Assembly: GCA_016703125.1 (NCBI GenBank)
Contig: JADJCR010000011.1
Location: 26,526-90,525 of the forward strand
DNA length: 64,000 bases
From: Micrococcales bacterium
GTDB taxonomy: Bacteria > Actinomycetota > Actinomycetes > S36-B12 > UBA10799
Reading direction: 5' to 3'
Below the pieces are notes generated by a model. It saw nothing but the letters and a program-made list of their open reading frames with translations, was not told where the DNA came from and searched no databases. Within the stretch, counting starts at the first letter, position 1. The number at the start of each line of letters is the position of its first letter. Shown one piece after another: positions 35,226 to 44,228 of this stretch. Made by a program: the position numbers and the translations under genes.

Positions 35226-36053
35226 TCAGTGGGATCCCGGTTCGGTCCCCGTGAGCGCAGGCTCGAACCGCACCGGCACGTCGAACGCGGCGCGGCGGGT
35301 GGCCCGTCGCACGGAGCGCAGCAGGACGGGACCGGCCAGCAGGGTCAGCACGCTGGTGAGCACCGCGCGGGGGATGTCCCAGCCCAGTGACGTAGCCGCC
35401 GTGAACGCCAGCCAGCGGCCCAGGTTCTCGGACAGCGGGGCCCCCGGGACGAAGGTCAACTGGCTGCCATCACCGAGCGCCCACGGCCAGAACGACAGAT
35501 TCATCAATAACCCGTAGCCCAGGCTGCCGATCGCCCCATAAGCCATGAGCATCGCGATCTCGGCCCTGCCGCGGATCTGGGGGAGCAGTCCCGCAGCCAT
35601 GGCGAACCACCCGGCAGCGACCATCTGGAACGGCAGCCACGGACCGACCCCGGCCGTGAGCAGAGCGGAGGTGAACATCGCCAGGCTGCCCAAGGCGAAT
35701 CCGAACGCGGGGCCGAGTGCCCGGCCGCCGAGCAGCAGGATGACGAACATCGGTTCCAGCCCGGCGACGCCGGCGCCCAGCGGCCGGACGGCGGTGGCCA
35801 CCGCGGCGAGCACGGCCAGCATCGCCACGCCCTTCGCGTCGAGCCCACCATCGCTGATCTCCGCCAGCAGCACCCCCACCACCAGTGGCAGCAACAGCGC
35901 GAAGAACCAGGGTGCGTCGCTGGCGTGATCGGCCGCCAGACTGCTGGGCGCGACCAGGAACGGCCAGAAGAAGGCGATGACCCCGACCGCGCTCACTGCC
36001 AGCAGGGCAGCAGTCGTGCGGGGGCGCAACGGCACGGCGTGGACCTGGCTCAC
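35226..36053 (-). CDS. ECF transporter substrate-binding (S) membrane component, probably cobalamin
   Basis: A 275-residue protein with about six hydrophobic helices. It resembles the ECF_trnsprt/DUF6580-like S components by the FFWPFLVAP, LGGRALGPAFGFALGSLAMFTSALLT and GPWLPFQMVAAGW segments. It is the last gene of an operon with ECF ATPase and T subunits (its start overlaps the ATPase stop by 4 bases). The upstream cobalamin riboswitch indicates B12 or a precursor as ligand. Binding residues cannot be assigned by eye. Confidence 0.82.
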   Translation of the reverse strand: MSQVHAVPLRPRTTAALLAVSAVGVIAFFWPFLVAPSSLAADHASDAPWFFALLLPLVVGVLLAEISDGGLDAKGVAMLAVLAAVATAVRPLGAGVAGLEPMFVILLLGGRALGPAFGFALGSLAMFTSALLTAGVGPWLPFQMVAAGWFAMAAGLLPQIRGRAEIAMLMAYGAIGSLGYGLLMNLSFWPWALGDGSQLTFVPGAPLSENLGRWLAFTAATSLGWDIPRAVLTSVLTLLAGPVLLRSVRRATRRAAFDVPVRFEPALTGTEPGSH

Positions 36054-37630
36054 AAGGCGCAGGCCTCCTCCACGGTCAGGACCGGCAGGGGCGCAAGCAC
36101 CTTCTGTACCTGCGGGGCGAATGCCGGCGAAGAGGTGAGTGCGGTGCGTACATCTGCGTCGGTCACCACCTCGCCCTCGGCGAGCACGATCACGCGGTCC
36201 CCGATGACCGCCACCAGCTCGACGTCATGGGTGGCGACCAGGATGCTGCAGCCGGCGTCGGCCAGGGTGTTGAGCCAACGGCCGAACGCGACCTTGCCGG
36301 GGTAGTCCAGGCCACGGGTCGGTTCGTCGAGCAGGACGATCTCGGGGACCGTTGCCAATTGGATGGCCAGGGCCAGGGCCAGTTGCTGGCCTGCGGACAG
36401 GTCCCGGGGGTGGGTGTCCGGATCCACGGTGTCCAGCAGTTCCCGGAGGCGTGCCAGCGCGGATCCCGGGGCCTGGCCGGTGTCCCGGTCGGCAGCCTCA
36501 CATTCTCGGTGCACGGAGTCGGTGTAGAACAGGTCGGTCGGGTCCTGCGGGACGTAGGCGATGTGCTGGAGCAGGTCCCGGCCCCGCAGGGCCGCGGGGT
36601 CGTCGGCACCGACGCGGACGCGCCCGCGATCGGGGACCATCGAACCGGCCAGCACATTGATCAGCGTGGACTTGCCCGCGCCGTTGCGGCCCATCAGTGC
36701 GGTGATCTGTCCGGACCGCAGACAGACCTGCACGTCTCTGAGCGCGTTGGCCGGCCCATAGGCCACATTTGCGTGGCTCACCGCGGCCACCTCCCGGTCG
36801 CCGAGTCGCCGCGGTGGTGGGGTGAACGCGGCCGTGCGCAGTTCGTAGGCCCGGCGCCGCGCCGAGCGCACGGACAGCGGCAGTGGGTGCCAGCCCAAGG
36901 CATGTCCGAGCCTTACCACGGGCGGCTGCAGTCCGTGGCCGGCCATCGCCGCGGCCGGTTCCTGCATGGCAGCCGTCCCGTCCTCGATGCCGATGATGTG
37001 GTCGGCGAATTCGACCACGCGCTCGAGCCGGTGCTCGGCCATGACCACGGTGACGGCCAGATCGTGCACGAGACGGGCGATGGCTGCCAGCACCTCCTCG
37101 GCAGCGGCCGGGTCCAGCGCGCTGGTGGGCTCGTCCAGCACGAGCACCGCGGGCCCCGCGGTGAGTGCTGCCCCGATGGCCACCCGCTGCTGCTCCCCGC
37201 CGGACAGGCTGTCGAGACTGCGCTGGCGCAACGGCACCAGCCCCAGGAGGTCGAGGGTCTCCTCCACGCGCCGGCGCATCACGTCGGGTGCGAAGCCCAG
37301 GGCCTCCATCGTGTAGGCCAGCTCATCCTCCACCGTGTCCGTGGTGAAGCCCGCGCGCGGGTTCTGGCCCACGGTCCCCACCACTCCGGCGAGATCCCGG
37401 GGAGCGTGGGTGCGGGTGTCCAGCCCGTTGACGCTCACCCGCCCGGTCAACGTGCCACCGGTGAAATGGGGGACCAGGCCGTTGATCATGTTCAGCAACG
37501 TGGACTTGCCCGAGCCGGTGCGTCCGATGACCAGTGCGAGATCGCCCTCCGGGATCAGCAGGTCGACGTCGCGCAGCACCGGCTGCTTGCCTTCCGCATG
37601 CTGGAAGGTGACGTGCTCGAAACGGATCAT
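36050..37630 (-). CDS. ECF transporter ATPase, two fused ABC domains
   Basis: A 526-residue fusion of both ECF A subunits. Domain 1 has Walker A GRTGSGKST, signature LSGGEQQRVAIG and Walker B VLVLDEPTSALD. Domain 2 has Walker A GRNGAGKST, a degenerate-looking signature LSAGQQLALALA, and Walker B IVLLDEPTRGLD. ATG 37630 overlaps the T-subunit stop (ATGA); upstream codons belong to another frame. The protein energises uptake with the T and S subunits on either side. Confidence 0.92.
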   Translation of the reverse strand: MIRFEHVTFQHAEGKQPVLRDVDLLIPEGDLALVIGRTGSGKSTLLNMINGLVPHFTGGTLTGRVSVNGLDTRTHAPRDLAGVVGTVGQNPRAGFTTDTVEDELAYTMEALGFAPDVMRRRVEETLDLLGLVPLRQRSLDSLSGGEQQRVAIGAALTAGPAVLVLDEPTSALDPAAAEEVLAAIARLVHDLAVTVVMAEHRLERVVEFADHIIGIEDGTAAMQEPAAAMAGHGLQPPVVRLGHALGWHPLPLSVRSARRRAYELRTAAFTPPPRRLGDREVAAVSHANVAYGPANALRDVQVCLRSGQITALMGRNGAGKSTLINVLAGSMVPDRGRVRVGADDPAALRGRDLLQHIAYVPQDPTDLFYTDSVHRECEAADRDTGQAPGSALARLRELLDTVDPDTHPRDLSAGQQLALALAIQLATVPEIVLLDEPTRGLDYPGKVAFGRWLNTLADAGCSILVATHDVELVAVIGDRVIVLAEGEVVTDADVRTALTSSPAFAPQVQKVLAPLPVLTVEEACAL

Positions 37631-38679
37631 GCCGTCCTCCAGGCCAGCGGCGGTGGGGGCGTCAGTAGCGCCGGGAGTGCGGCCAGCACAATGGCCGCCG
37701 TGATGAGCGGCGGCAGGGTGGGCCATGCCAGCGGGATCGCGATGGTGTTTCCGGCCGCATTGACGGCAGCGAGTGCCGCGAGTATCCCGGTGGTCGCTGT
37801 CAGGGTCTCGGGCCACCGCCACGGATCGGGCCGGTACCGGGTGCGGGCGACGCGGTGCCCGGCCAGCAGGATCCCGCCCACAGCCATCCCCAGCCCGAGG
37901 AGGAGCAACAGCCAGCCCCACCCGGCCGCACCGAGAACGGCGAACAGCCCCAGCGCGATCCCGACCAGGCCCACGAGCACCAGGCCCGCCTGCACGGCCC
38001 GCTGTGTGCTGGTCGCCGAGGTGGTCCGGCCGTAGCCGCGGGTGTCCATCGCGGCGGCCAGGTTGATGGCGTCGTCCAGGGACGACTCCAGGACCGGCAC
38101 CGCCGCCTCAGCAGCGGCGCGCAGGCCGTGTGTCGGGCGCCCGCGCAACCGGCGCGCCTGCATGACGCGGCGCACGTTGATCATGATGCGAGGGGCAAGC
38201 GACAGGGCCACGACGGCGGCCACCCCCACGTGGTACAGCGCCGGGGGCAGTGCCTTGAGCAGTCGCACCGGGCTGGCCAGGGAGTTGGCCGCGCCGACGC
38301 AGATCAACAGGGTGGCCAGTTGGGAGCCCTGAATCAGGGCGATGACGAGCATCTCCAAGGTCACCGGGCCACCGAGGGTCACCCCGGCCATCCATTCCGG
38401 CAGGGTCACGGACGGCACGGAGAAGAGGTACCGGACGCCGACCCGGACGCCGAAGAGGATGGCGAAGCCGACGCGGATCATCACCACCAGCATGGCCAGG
38501 CGCACGAACACCGTGAAAGCGCCGGCCCACTGTGCTTGCGGGCGTCTGGCGCTGACGACCAGCGTGACCACGGCGATGATCAGCCCGAGCAACAGCGGAT
38601 TGGCGGTGCGGGTGGCAGCCGCGCCGAGCCCCAGTGCCCACAGCCACCAGGCGCCCGGGTGCAGCCAGCGGTGGTTCAT
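37627..38679 (-). CDS. ECF transporter transmembrane (T) component, CbiQ family
   Basis: A 350-residue membrane protein with hydrophobic helices at both ends. Two ARG-type coupling helices, MQARRLRG and MDTRGYG, insert into the ATPase, the hallmark of EcfT/CbiQ. An extra C-terminal hydrophobic region of about 100 residues is present beyond the usual 250-residue length. It overlaps the genes on both sides by 4 bases. The arrangement T-A-S downstream of a cobalamin riboswitch argues for vitamin B12 uptake. Confidence 0.9.
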   Translation of the reverse strand: MNHRWLHPGAWWLWALGLGAAATRTANPLLLGLIIAVVTLVVSARRPQAQWAGAFTVFVRLAMLVVMIRVGFAILFGVRVGVRYLFSVPSVTLPEWMAGVTLGGPVTLEMLVIALIQGSQLATLLICVGAANSLASPVRLLKALPPALYHVGVAAVVALSLAPRIMINVRRVMQARRLRGRPTHGLRAAAEAAVPVLESSLDDAINLAAAMDTRGYGRTTSATSTQRAVQAGLVLVGLVGIALGLFAVLGAAGWGWLLLLLGLGMAVGGILLAGHRVARTRYRPDPWRWPETLTATTGILAALAAVNAAGNTIAIPLAWPTLPPLITAAIVLAALPALLTPPPPLAWRTA

Positions 38680-39482
38680 CCCCGGCCCCTGCGCACGAGG
38701 ATCGCCAGGCCCAGCAGAGCGGCGATCATGGTGACCCCGATCGCGGCGACCCAGGCCGGGGGGGAGCTGGTCGTGCTGGGCTCCGGGGCATCCGGCATTT
38801 CCAGGGCCACCGGACTCGGAACGCCGGACGAGGCCGCCGGTTTCTCCGACGGGGTCGGAGTCGGTGTGGGTGCATCGTCACGACCCGGCGCTGCTGTCAC
38901 CGGCGGCACGACCTCGGCCGGTTCGGGCGCGACCTCCCGGCGTGGAGTGGGGGTGGTGACAGTGGGCGAAGCGGTAGGGCGCGCTGCAGTCTGGCCGGGA
39001 CATTCCGTAGCGGGGAAGCCGTTGATCCCGCAGATCAGCCCGCTGCTGTGGAAGCGCAATGTGACCACGCGCTGCAGGACCTGCAGGCCGTTGTCCGTCG
39101 CGGGCACGATCACGCACGACACGGCGCGTGCGGGGGGCTGCTGTCCCACCGGCGCGATGCCGGCGGGTCCGTAGTCCAGCACGACCGCCAGTCGCTTCTG
39201 ACCGGTCGGGGCTGCGGGCTGGCCCGGGCACAACTGGTCGTAACCACTCGCGGTGCCGGGCGCGGTGGCCTGAGAACCGTCCTTCGGCGATACGACGAAT
39301 CGCCAGCCCTCGACCCCGCCGTCGGCGGGCACCCGGAACCCGGGACCCTGCGCGGAGTACGACCACTGCTCCCCGCCTGTCCAGTAGGACCAGTACCGAT
39401 ACGTGTCGGCGTGCGCGGGCAGCGGCATCTGCGCCAAGGCCACCACAGCCAGGGCGCAGATGCCGGACGCCAGACGTTGCAT
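38676..39482 (-). CDS. exported single-pass protein of the ECF operon (SCO2322-like)
   Basis: A 268-residue protein. The signal peptide ends at PAHA-DTYRYWSYW; an extracytoplasmic domain with WTGGEQWSYSAQGP and GWRFVV follows (residues 25-155, several cysteines). A Pro/Thr/Glu-rich spacer (about 160-230) leads to a C-terminal transmembrane helix and a basic tail (VRRGRG). It looks like a wall-spanning, membrane-anchored binding protein. I recall a Streptomyces family named after SCO2322 in the same operon position; unverified. The ATG at 39482 is 3 bases after the upstream stop. Confidence 0.75.
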   Translation of the reverse strand: MQRLASGICALAVVALAQMPLPAHADTYRYWSYWTGGEQWSYSAQGPGFRVPADGGVEGWRFVVSPKDGSQATAPGTASGYDQLCPGQPAAPTGQKRLAVVLDYGPAGIAPVGQQPPARAVSCVIVPATDNGLQVLQRVVTLRFHSSGLICGINGFPATECPGQTAARPTASPTVTTPTPRREVAPEPAEVVPPVTAAPGRDDAPTPTPTPSEKPAASSGVPSPVALEMPDAPEPSTTSSPPAWVAAIGVTMIAALLGLAILVRRGRG

Positions 39483-39484
39483 GA

Positions 39485-40528
39485 CTACTGGCGCGTCTTC
39501 GCCAGACGAGCCACCAGGTTCATTCCCGCGAAGTCCTTCGGGCTCTTGCCGGTGGCATCGGCCACCAGGATCAGCATGGCAAGTGCGCCGGGGCTGTCGT
39601 CGCCGCTGGCGGTGATCCAGGTCTGCGCGTCCTTCTGCAGCGACTTCACCGTCACTCTCACGGCCTTGCGGCTGTTTCCGGCCTGAGCCAGGGCGAGCGC
39701 GGCCTGGGCGCTGCCCACGTGGTCGGTGCCAGGGTAGCCGCCCCCGTACGGCAGGGCGCCGCCGACGGACTCGAGGCGATCGCTCAGGTAGCCGCGTGCC
39801 GCCCTCGCCACCCGCTTGGGGCTGGCCTTCGAGGTGACGTCCTTGCACGTGCTGCGCGGCGCCTTGCGGACCAGCGGTTGTGCGGTCGGAAGTCGCAGAC
39901 CCCCGCCGAGCACCCAGGCGGCCTGCGCCGTGGCGTTGTCGTTGACGTCCGTGGAACTGCTGTCGTAGCGAAGTCCGCCGGGGACCTCGCCGCTGGTGGG
40001 GCAGGGCACCTGCACGGCCGGCAGATATTTGCCGGACGGCTTCTTGCCCGTCAACCGCAGCGCGGCCAGAACCACCGCAGTCGAGTTCGTCTCGGAGGTC
40101 GCTGCCTGCGCCGGGTAGTATGCCCATCCGCCATCGGGGTTGACCCGCGCGACCAGCCAGGAGGCCGCTTTGCGCGCCTTCTTCTTGGCTCCGCTGTGCC
40201 ACAGGGCCGCCACGGCCAGGGCCGTGGAATTGCTGTCCTGGCCGGCGAAGGTGACGGGGTCGGGCGCCGGGCAGGCGGTCCGGGTGTCAGACCGGTAGGC
40301 AGTGAACCCGCCGTCTGCGCACTGCTGCCGCTTCAGCCAGCGCAGCGCCGGTTTCGGGACGTCGCGCCCGGTCCCCTGCAGCGCGAGGATCGACAGCGAC
40401 TGCCGGTACACACCGTCGTAGGTGGGGTCCCCGGTGCCGTACAGCCCGGCGTCGTCGGCGAGAGCCGGGCTGGCCGACAGCAGGACGGCTCCGGCCGTGG
40501 CACTGACGATCAGGGATTTGCGGATCAC
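39485..40528 (-). CDS. secreted prenyltransferase/squalene-cyclase-fold protein, transcobalamin-like
   Basis: A 347-residue exported protein. GTG 40528 follows AAGGAG with a 5-base spacer; the signal peptide ends at PALA-DDAG. The mature protein has repeated alpha/alpha-barrel motifs: LKRQQCADGGFTAY, NPDGGWAYYP, GGLRYDSSSTD and DSNSTALAVAAL / ETNSTAVVLAAL, as in squalene-hopene cyclase repeats and in transcobalamin/intrinsic factor. The catalytic DXDD motif of cyclases is not visible, so a binding role is more likely. As the first gene after the cobalamin riboswitch it may capture B12 for the ECF transporter (inference). Confidence 0.8.
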   Translation of the reverse strand: MIRKSLIVSATAGAVLLSASPALADDAGLYGTGDPTYDGVYRQSLSILALQGTGRDVPKPALRWLKRQQCADGGFTAYRSDTRTACPAPDPVTFAGQDSNSTALAVAALWHSGAKKKARKAASWLVARVNPDGGWAYYPAQAATSETNSTAVVLAALRLTGKKPSGKYLPAVQVPCPTSGEVPGGLRYDSSSTDVNDNATAQAAWVLGGGLRLPTAQPLVRKAPRSTCKDVTSKASPKRVARAARGYLSDRLESVGGALPYGGGYPGTDHVGSAQAALALAQAGNSRKAVRVTVKSLQKDAQTWITASGDDSPGALAMLILVADATGKSPKDFAGMNLVARLAKTRQ

Positions 40529-40609
40529 ACGTACTCCTTCGTTCAAGCGGTCCGCACGGACCAATGCACGTGTGATCGCACACCGGCCGTCCGTAACCTC
40601 GACAGATAT

Positions 40610-40775
40610 CGGGCCGTTTCCACTTGCCAGGTGCTCCGACTCTCCCTCCGCGAGGAGGGAACACGGTTGCGGGACAGCGCCGGATTCTCACCGGACTTCC
40701 CCTGGTTTCAGGTGGTAACGCGGGGCGGGTGCCCCACCGCCAGTGAACCATGCCGGGCGACGCTGGGAGCCCTCA
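40610..40775 (-). ncRNA. cobalamin riboswitch
   Basis: On the minus strand the leader reads GGTTCACTGG, then GGGGAAGTCCGGTGAGAATCC, CGGCGCTGTCCCGCAACCGT, a GC-rich variable hairpin, and the B12 box GAGTCGGAGCACCTGGCA (40625-40642). This order and sequence match the adenosylcobalamin/cobalamin class. It lies about 80 bases upstream of the GTG of the transcobalamin-like gene and should shut the ECF operon when B12 is plentiful. Exact ends are approximate. Confidence 0.95.
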
Positions 40776-40807
40776 CCCTGGGTGTCGTCGACGGGAGAAC
40801 GGTGTCC

Positions 40808-41125
40808 CTACTCGTCGGTGACGCTCCGCAACGCGCGTAGGGCGCTCATCGCCATCGCTTGCTTCGTCTTGGCCGCCTCGAGATCCGCGGCGATCTCGTC
40901 CACCTCGGCCTGCGCCGCCGACACCGCCGCGTCGGACTTCTGCCGGACGAAAGCGGCCTGTTCGGCGAACGGCGACGTGATCTTGTCCACCGCCTTGTCG
41001 CCGGTCTGCAGCATCTTCAGTTTCGTCTGCGCACTGGCGAGTTTGGCCTCCAGGTCGTCGACCTCTGCCTGTGTCTTGGAGACTGCGGCCTGAGCCTTGC
41101 TCACTGCGCTACTGGTGATCCCCAT
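40808..41125 (-). CDS. small coiled-coil protein
   Basis: A 105-residue protein that is almost entirely alpha-helical: alternating Ala/Lys/Gln heptads (SSAVSKAQAAVSKTQAEVDDLEAKLASAQTKLK and AAVSAAQAEVDEIAADLEAAKTK) predict two long coiled-coil segments joined by a short TGDKAVDKITSPF loop. No signal or membrane segment. ATG 41125 has GGAGG only 1-2 bases upstream, an awkward spacing. Function unknown; it resembles short structural helices of actinobacteria. It lies just beyond the 5' end of the cobalamin riboswitch leader on the same strand. Confidence 0.6.
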   Translation of the reverse strand: MGITSSAVSKAQAAVSKTQAEVDDLEAKLASAQTKLKMLQTGDKAVDKITSPFAEQAAFVRQKSDAAVSAAQAEVDEIAADLEAAKTKQAMAMSALRALRSVTDE

Positions 41126-41148
41126 GCCTCCATGGTCCCACCAACGGG

Positions 41149-41331
41149 TCAGTGGCCGGGGCGCAGGCTCATGGGGCCGTACACCGCCCGCTGCTCCTCG
41201 TAGAGCGTCACGTCCTCCACCCCCTGAGCCAGCAGGTCCTGCCACTGCTCGCCGACCCAGGACTCCGCATCTGCCTGCGTCGGGAACGACGCAGACACCG
41301 CGCCTGTGCTGTAGCGCCAGTGGTAGCTCAT
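41149..41331 (-). CDS. conserved small actinobacterial protein, 60 aa
   Basis: A 60-residue protein, MSYHWRYSTGAVSASFPTQ and so on, ending GPMSLRPGH. The Trp/Tyr-rich start, the AESWVGEQWQDLLAQGV helix and the VYGPMSLRP end match a short conserved actinobacterial family I have seen annotated only as hypothetical. ATG 41331 overlaps the stop of the aldo/keto reductase gene (41328), giving ATGA coupling. Confidence 0.65.
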   Translation of the reverse strand: MSYHWRYSTGAVSASFPTQADAESWVGEQWQDLLAQGVEDVTLYEEQRAVYGPMSLRPGH

Positions 41332-42333
41332 GGCCGTGTCTCCGGGGAACGGGTGAGTCCGGGGTCCCGGAAGACAACGTCGCCGAGTGCCTCGTCGATG
41401 GCGCGCATGGTGTCCTCGTCGAGGACCACGCCGCTGGCCTTCACGTTGTCGGCCACCTGCTCGGGCCGGGTCGCCCCGATGATGGCCGCACTCACCGAGT
41501 GGTTCTGCAGCACCCACGCCAGGGCAAGCTGTGCCATGGTCAATCCGTGGTCGGAGGCGATCGGCCGCAGCCGTTGCACCGCCATGAGGATCTCGTCACC
41601 CATGAGCCGCTTGATGAAGTTGGAGCCCTGCGGATCCGTGGCGCGTGAGCCCTCCGGCGGGGGTTGACCCGGAAGGTACTTGCCGCTGAGCACGCCCCTG
41701 GGCCATCGGTGACCACACGATCTGCCCGATGCCGTAGGTGTCGCAGGTGGGGAGCACGCGCTCCTCAATGACGCGGTACAGCATGCTGTACTGCGGCTGG
41801 TTGGAGATGATCCGGTCGAAGCCCATCTTCTCGGCGACCTCCACGGCCGCCTCGATCTCCTCGGCGCGCCACTCCGAAACCCCTACGTAGAGGACCTTGC
41901 CGGCGCGCACGAGGTCGTCGAACGCCCGCAGCGTTTCCTCGAGCGGGGTTTCGTAGTCGAAGCGGTGGGCCTGGTACAGGTCGACGTAGTCGACGCCGAG
42001 GCGGCGCAGGGAGGCGTTGCACGCCTCGGTGATGTGCTTGCGCGACAGACCGCGGTCGTTCCTGCCCGGTCCGGTGGGCCAGTACACCTTGGTGAGGATC
42101 TCCAGGCCCTCCCGGCGCTGGCCCTTGAGCGCGCGACCGAGAACGGCCTCGGCGCGCGTCCCCGCGTAGATGTCGGCGGTGTCGAAGGTGGTGATGCCGG
42201 CGTCCAGCGCGGCGGTGACGCACCCCAGCGCAGCCTCCTCCTCGATCTGGCCCGCGTGCGTTATCCAGTTGCCGAGGGCCATCTCGCTGATCATCAGACC
42301 GCTGTCGCCCAGATATCGATGCTGCATCGTCAC
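41328..42333 (-). pseudogene. aldo/keto reductase, single-base frameshift
   Basis: An NADPH-dependent reductase of the Kv-beta/YghZ-like branch. The intact reading is about 335 residues: N-terminal TTFDTADIYAG (catalytic Asp/Tyr), YQAHRFDYETPLEE, SNQPQYSMLYR, IVWSPMAQG, then after a frame change VLSGKYLPGQ and AIIGATRPEQVADN (cofactor loop). The break is in a C4 run at 41695-41698: removing one base restores SPMAQGVLSGKYLPG. Either a recent null mutation or a homopolymer sequencing error; everything else is conserved, so the second is likely. Confidence 0.85.
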
Positions 42334-42383
42334 CTCTTCCGTGCCGGATACGTTCCCCGCCGGGCGGTCTCATCCCGGCCGGG

Positions 42384-42995
42384 CTACTTCTTCTTCGGCT
42401 CCACTGGCCTACCGCCCGCTTTCACCTTGGGAGGCGGCAGCCGCAGTCGCCGGATCTGCAGGGCCCGCATTGCCCCGTAGAACAGCGCGCCCTTTCGTTC
42501 GGCCGGGTCCGGGAACTCCCTCTTGAGCATGGAGTTCAGGCGCATCACGACGATCGTCATGTCCACGACGAGCAGCAACAGCATGAGGAACCAGATGAAG
42601 GAAACGATCACCTGGATCTGGGGGTTGCGGAACAGCCCGACCACGAGGACCACCACAGCCACCGGGATGAAGTACTCCGCGAGTGTGCGCCGGCCGTCGA
42701 CGTAGTCACGCACCGCCCGCCGGACAGGCCCGGCGTCGCGGGGGGGCAGTGCGCGTTCGTCGCCGGCCACGAGCGCCTCCCTGGCTGCGACGCGCGCCTG
42801 GCGCGACTGCTCACGCTCGAGCTTGCGGCGGGCCTTGGGGTCCGACGGTCCTTTGAGAGCAGCGCGGCGGGCGGCTTCGGCCTCCCTGCGCGTGGGCGTC
42901 GGGCGTCCCTTGCCGGCATCCGAGTGCGCTGCCGCGGGCTGTGCGGAGTCGGCGTGCTCCTCGGTGTCGGCAGCCTTCTTGCCCAGTCCGAACAT
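42384..42995 (-). CDS. DUF3043 membrane protein
   Basis: A 203-residue protein. A basic cytosolic N-terminus contains GKGRPTPTRREAEAARRAAL, the DUF3043 signature, and RRAVRDYVDGRRTLAEYFIP leads into two transmembrane helices (about residues 108-145), followed by a basic C-terminus ending KKK. The family is actinobacterial and of unknown function. ATG 42995 starts at MFGLGKK; a GTG three codons upstream is an alternative. Divergent from the psp operon with an 83-base gap. Confidence 0.85.
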   Translation of the reverse strand: MFGLGKKAADTEEHADSAQPAAAHSDAGKGRPTPTRREAEAARRAALKGPSDPKARRKLEREQSRQARVAAREALVAGDERALPPRDAGPVRRAVRDYVDGRRTLAEYFIPVAVVVLVVGLFRNPQIQVIVSFIWFLMLLLLVVDMTIVVMRLNSMLKREFPDPAERKGALFYGAMRALQIRRLRLPPPKVKAGGRPVEPKKK

Positions 42996-43078
42996 GGCAG
43001 CCACTGTACGACGGATGCGCCATCGGCACCCGACCCCCTAGGCTGACGTACAGGTTCCGGCGAAGGAGGAAATCCGGT

Positions 43079-43879
43079 ATGGGGATGTGGAAGCGCTTCA
43101 CGATGATCTTCAAGTCCAAGGCCAACAAGGCACTGGACCGGGCTGAGGATCCACGCGAGACCTTGGATTACTCCTACGAGAAGCAGTTGGAGTTGCTGCA
43201 GAAGGTCCGGCGGGGTGTGGCTGATGTGGCCACCTCCCGCAAGCGGCTGGAACTGCAGATCGGCCAGTTGGACCAGCAGTCGGCCAAACTCGAGACGCAG
43301 GCGAAGGCGGCGCTGGGCGGCGGCCGGGAGGACCTCGCCCGCGAGGCGCTGACCCGGCGCAGCGGCCTCACGGTGCAGTTGAACGACCTGCATGGGCAGT
43401 TGGCCACCCTGCAGGACCAGGAGGAGAAGCTCACGCAGGCCTCCCAGCGGCTGCAGGCCAAGGTCGAGGCCTTCCGCACGAAGAAGGAGACGATCAAGGC
43501 CACCTACTCGGCCGCGGAGGCGCAGACCAAGATCAACGAGGCCTTCTCGGGCATCTCCGAGGAGCTCGGGGACGTCGGGATGGCCATCCAGCGCGCCGAG
43601 GACAAGACGCAGTCGATGCAGGCGCGCGCCGGAGCCATCGACGAACTCATGGCCTCGGGCGCCCTTGAGGACGCCACGGGCACCGGCAAGGACTCGATCA
43701 CTGCCGAACTCGAGCGGATGGCCAGCACGAGCGAGGTCGAGGACACGTTGGCGGCGATGAAGGCCGAGTTGTCCGGCGGCTCCGCCCCGCAGGCGGTGGA
43801 GGCCCCGACCACCCCAGCGGTGGAGTCCGGTTCCGCGCCGGCGGCCGAGCAGCCCAAACCCGCGACTGACGAGAACTGA
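43079..43879 (+). CDS. pspA: PspA/IM30 family envelope-stress protein
   Basis: A 266-residue peripheral membrane protein, almost fully helical: coiled coils from residue 20 to about 215, with KRFTMIFKSKANKALDRAEDPRETLDYSYEKQLELLQK at the amphipathic membrane-binding N-terminus. A low-complexity Ala/Pro/Glu tail follows. It assembles on damaged membranes (ESCRT-III-like). ATG 43079 has GAAGGAGGAAA upstream. First gene of the psp module pspA-pspAA-htpX-pspAB. Confidence 0.92.
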   Translation: MGMWKRFTMIFKSKANKALDRAEDPRETLDYSYEKQLELLQKVRRGVADVATSRKRLELQIGQLDQQSAKLETQAKAALGGGREDLAREALTRRSGLTVQLNDLHGQLATLQDQEEKLTQASQRLQAKVEAFRTKKETIKATYSAAEAQTKINEAFSGISEELGDVGMAIQRAEDKTQSMQARAGAIDELMASGALEDATGTGKDSITAELERMASTSEVEDTLAAMKAELSGGSAPQAVEAPTTPAVESGSAPAAEQPKPATDEN

Positions 43880-43893
43880 GCGGAGGTGCCGCG

Positions 43894-44166
43894 ATGATCG
43901 TGCGGATCATGGGGGAGGGACAGTACGAACTGTCCGATGACGCCCTCGAACGCCTGAACGAACTCGATGACGCCCTCGAGGCCGCGCTGGACGACGAAGC
44001 GGGTTTCCCGGCCGCCCTGGCTGCGCTTCTCGACAGCGTGCGTGCCGTCGGCACCCGCCTCCCGGACGAGGAACTCGTGGAGTCCTCGGTGATCCTGCCG
44101 GCCGCCGAGTCGTCAGCCCAGGAAGTGCGGGGCATGCTCACAGATGAGGGCCTGATTCCCGACTGA
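43894..44166 (+). CDS. pspAA: PspA-associated protein PspAA
   Basis: A 90-residue protein, MIVRIMGEGQYELSDDALERLNELDD, rich in Asp/Glu, matching the PspAA domain found next to PspA in actinobacteria and archaea. No membrane segment. Starts 14 bases after pspA. Probably a partner or regulator of PspA assembly; mechanism unknown. Confidence 0.85.
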   Translation: MIVRIMGEGQYELSDDALERLNELDDALEAALDDEAGFPAALAALLDSVRAVGTRLPDEELVESSVILPAAESSAQEVRGMLTDEGLIPD

Positions 44167-44228
44167 TTCTGCTGACGGCGCACGTCGCAGCCGTGGGCCG
44201 CGGCCACGATGCATGCCAGACTTGTGAC

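Noticed and set aside
39485..40528. The squalene-cyclase-fold protein as a terpene or hopanoid cyclase
   Set aside because: It is exported, shorter than cyclases, lacks a visible DXDD acid motif and lies in a cobalamin-controlled transport operon.
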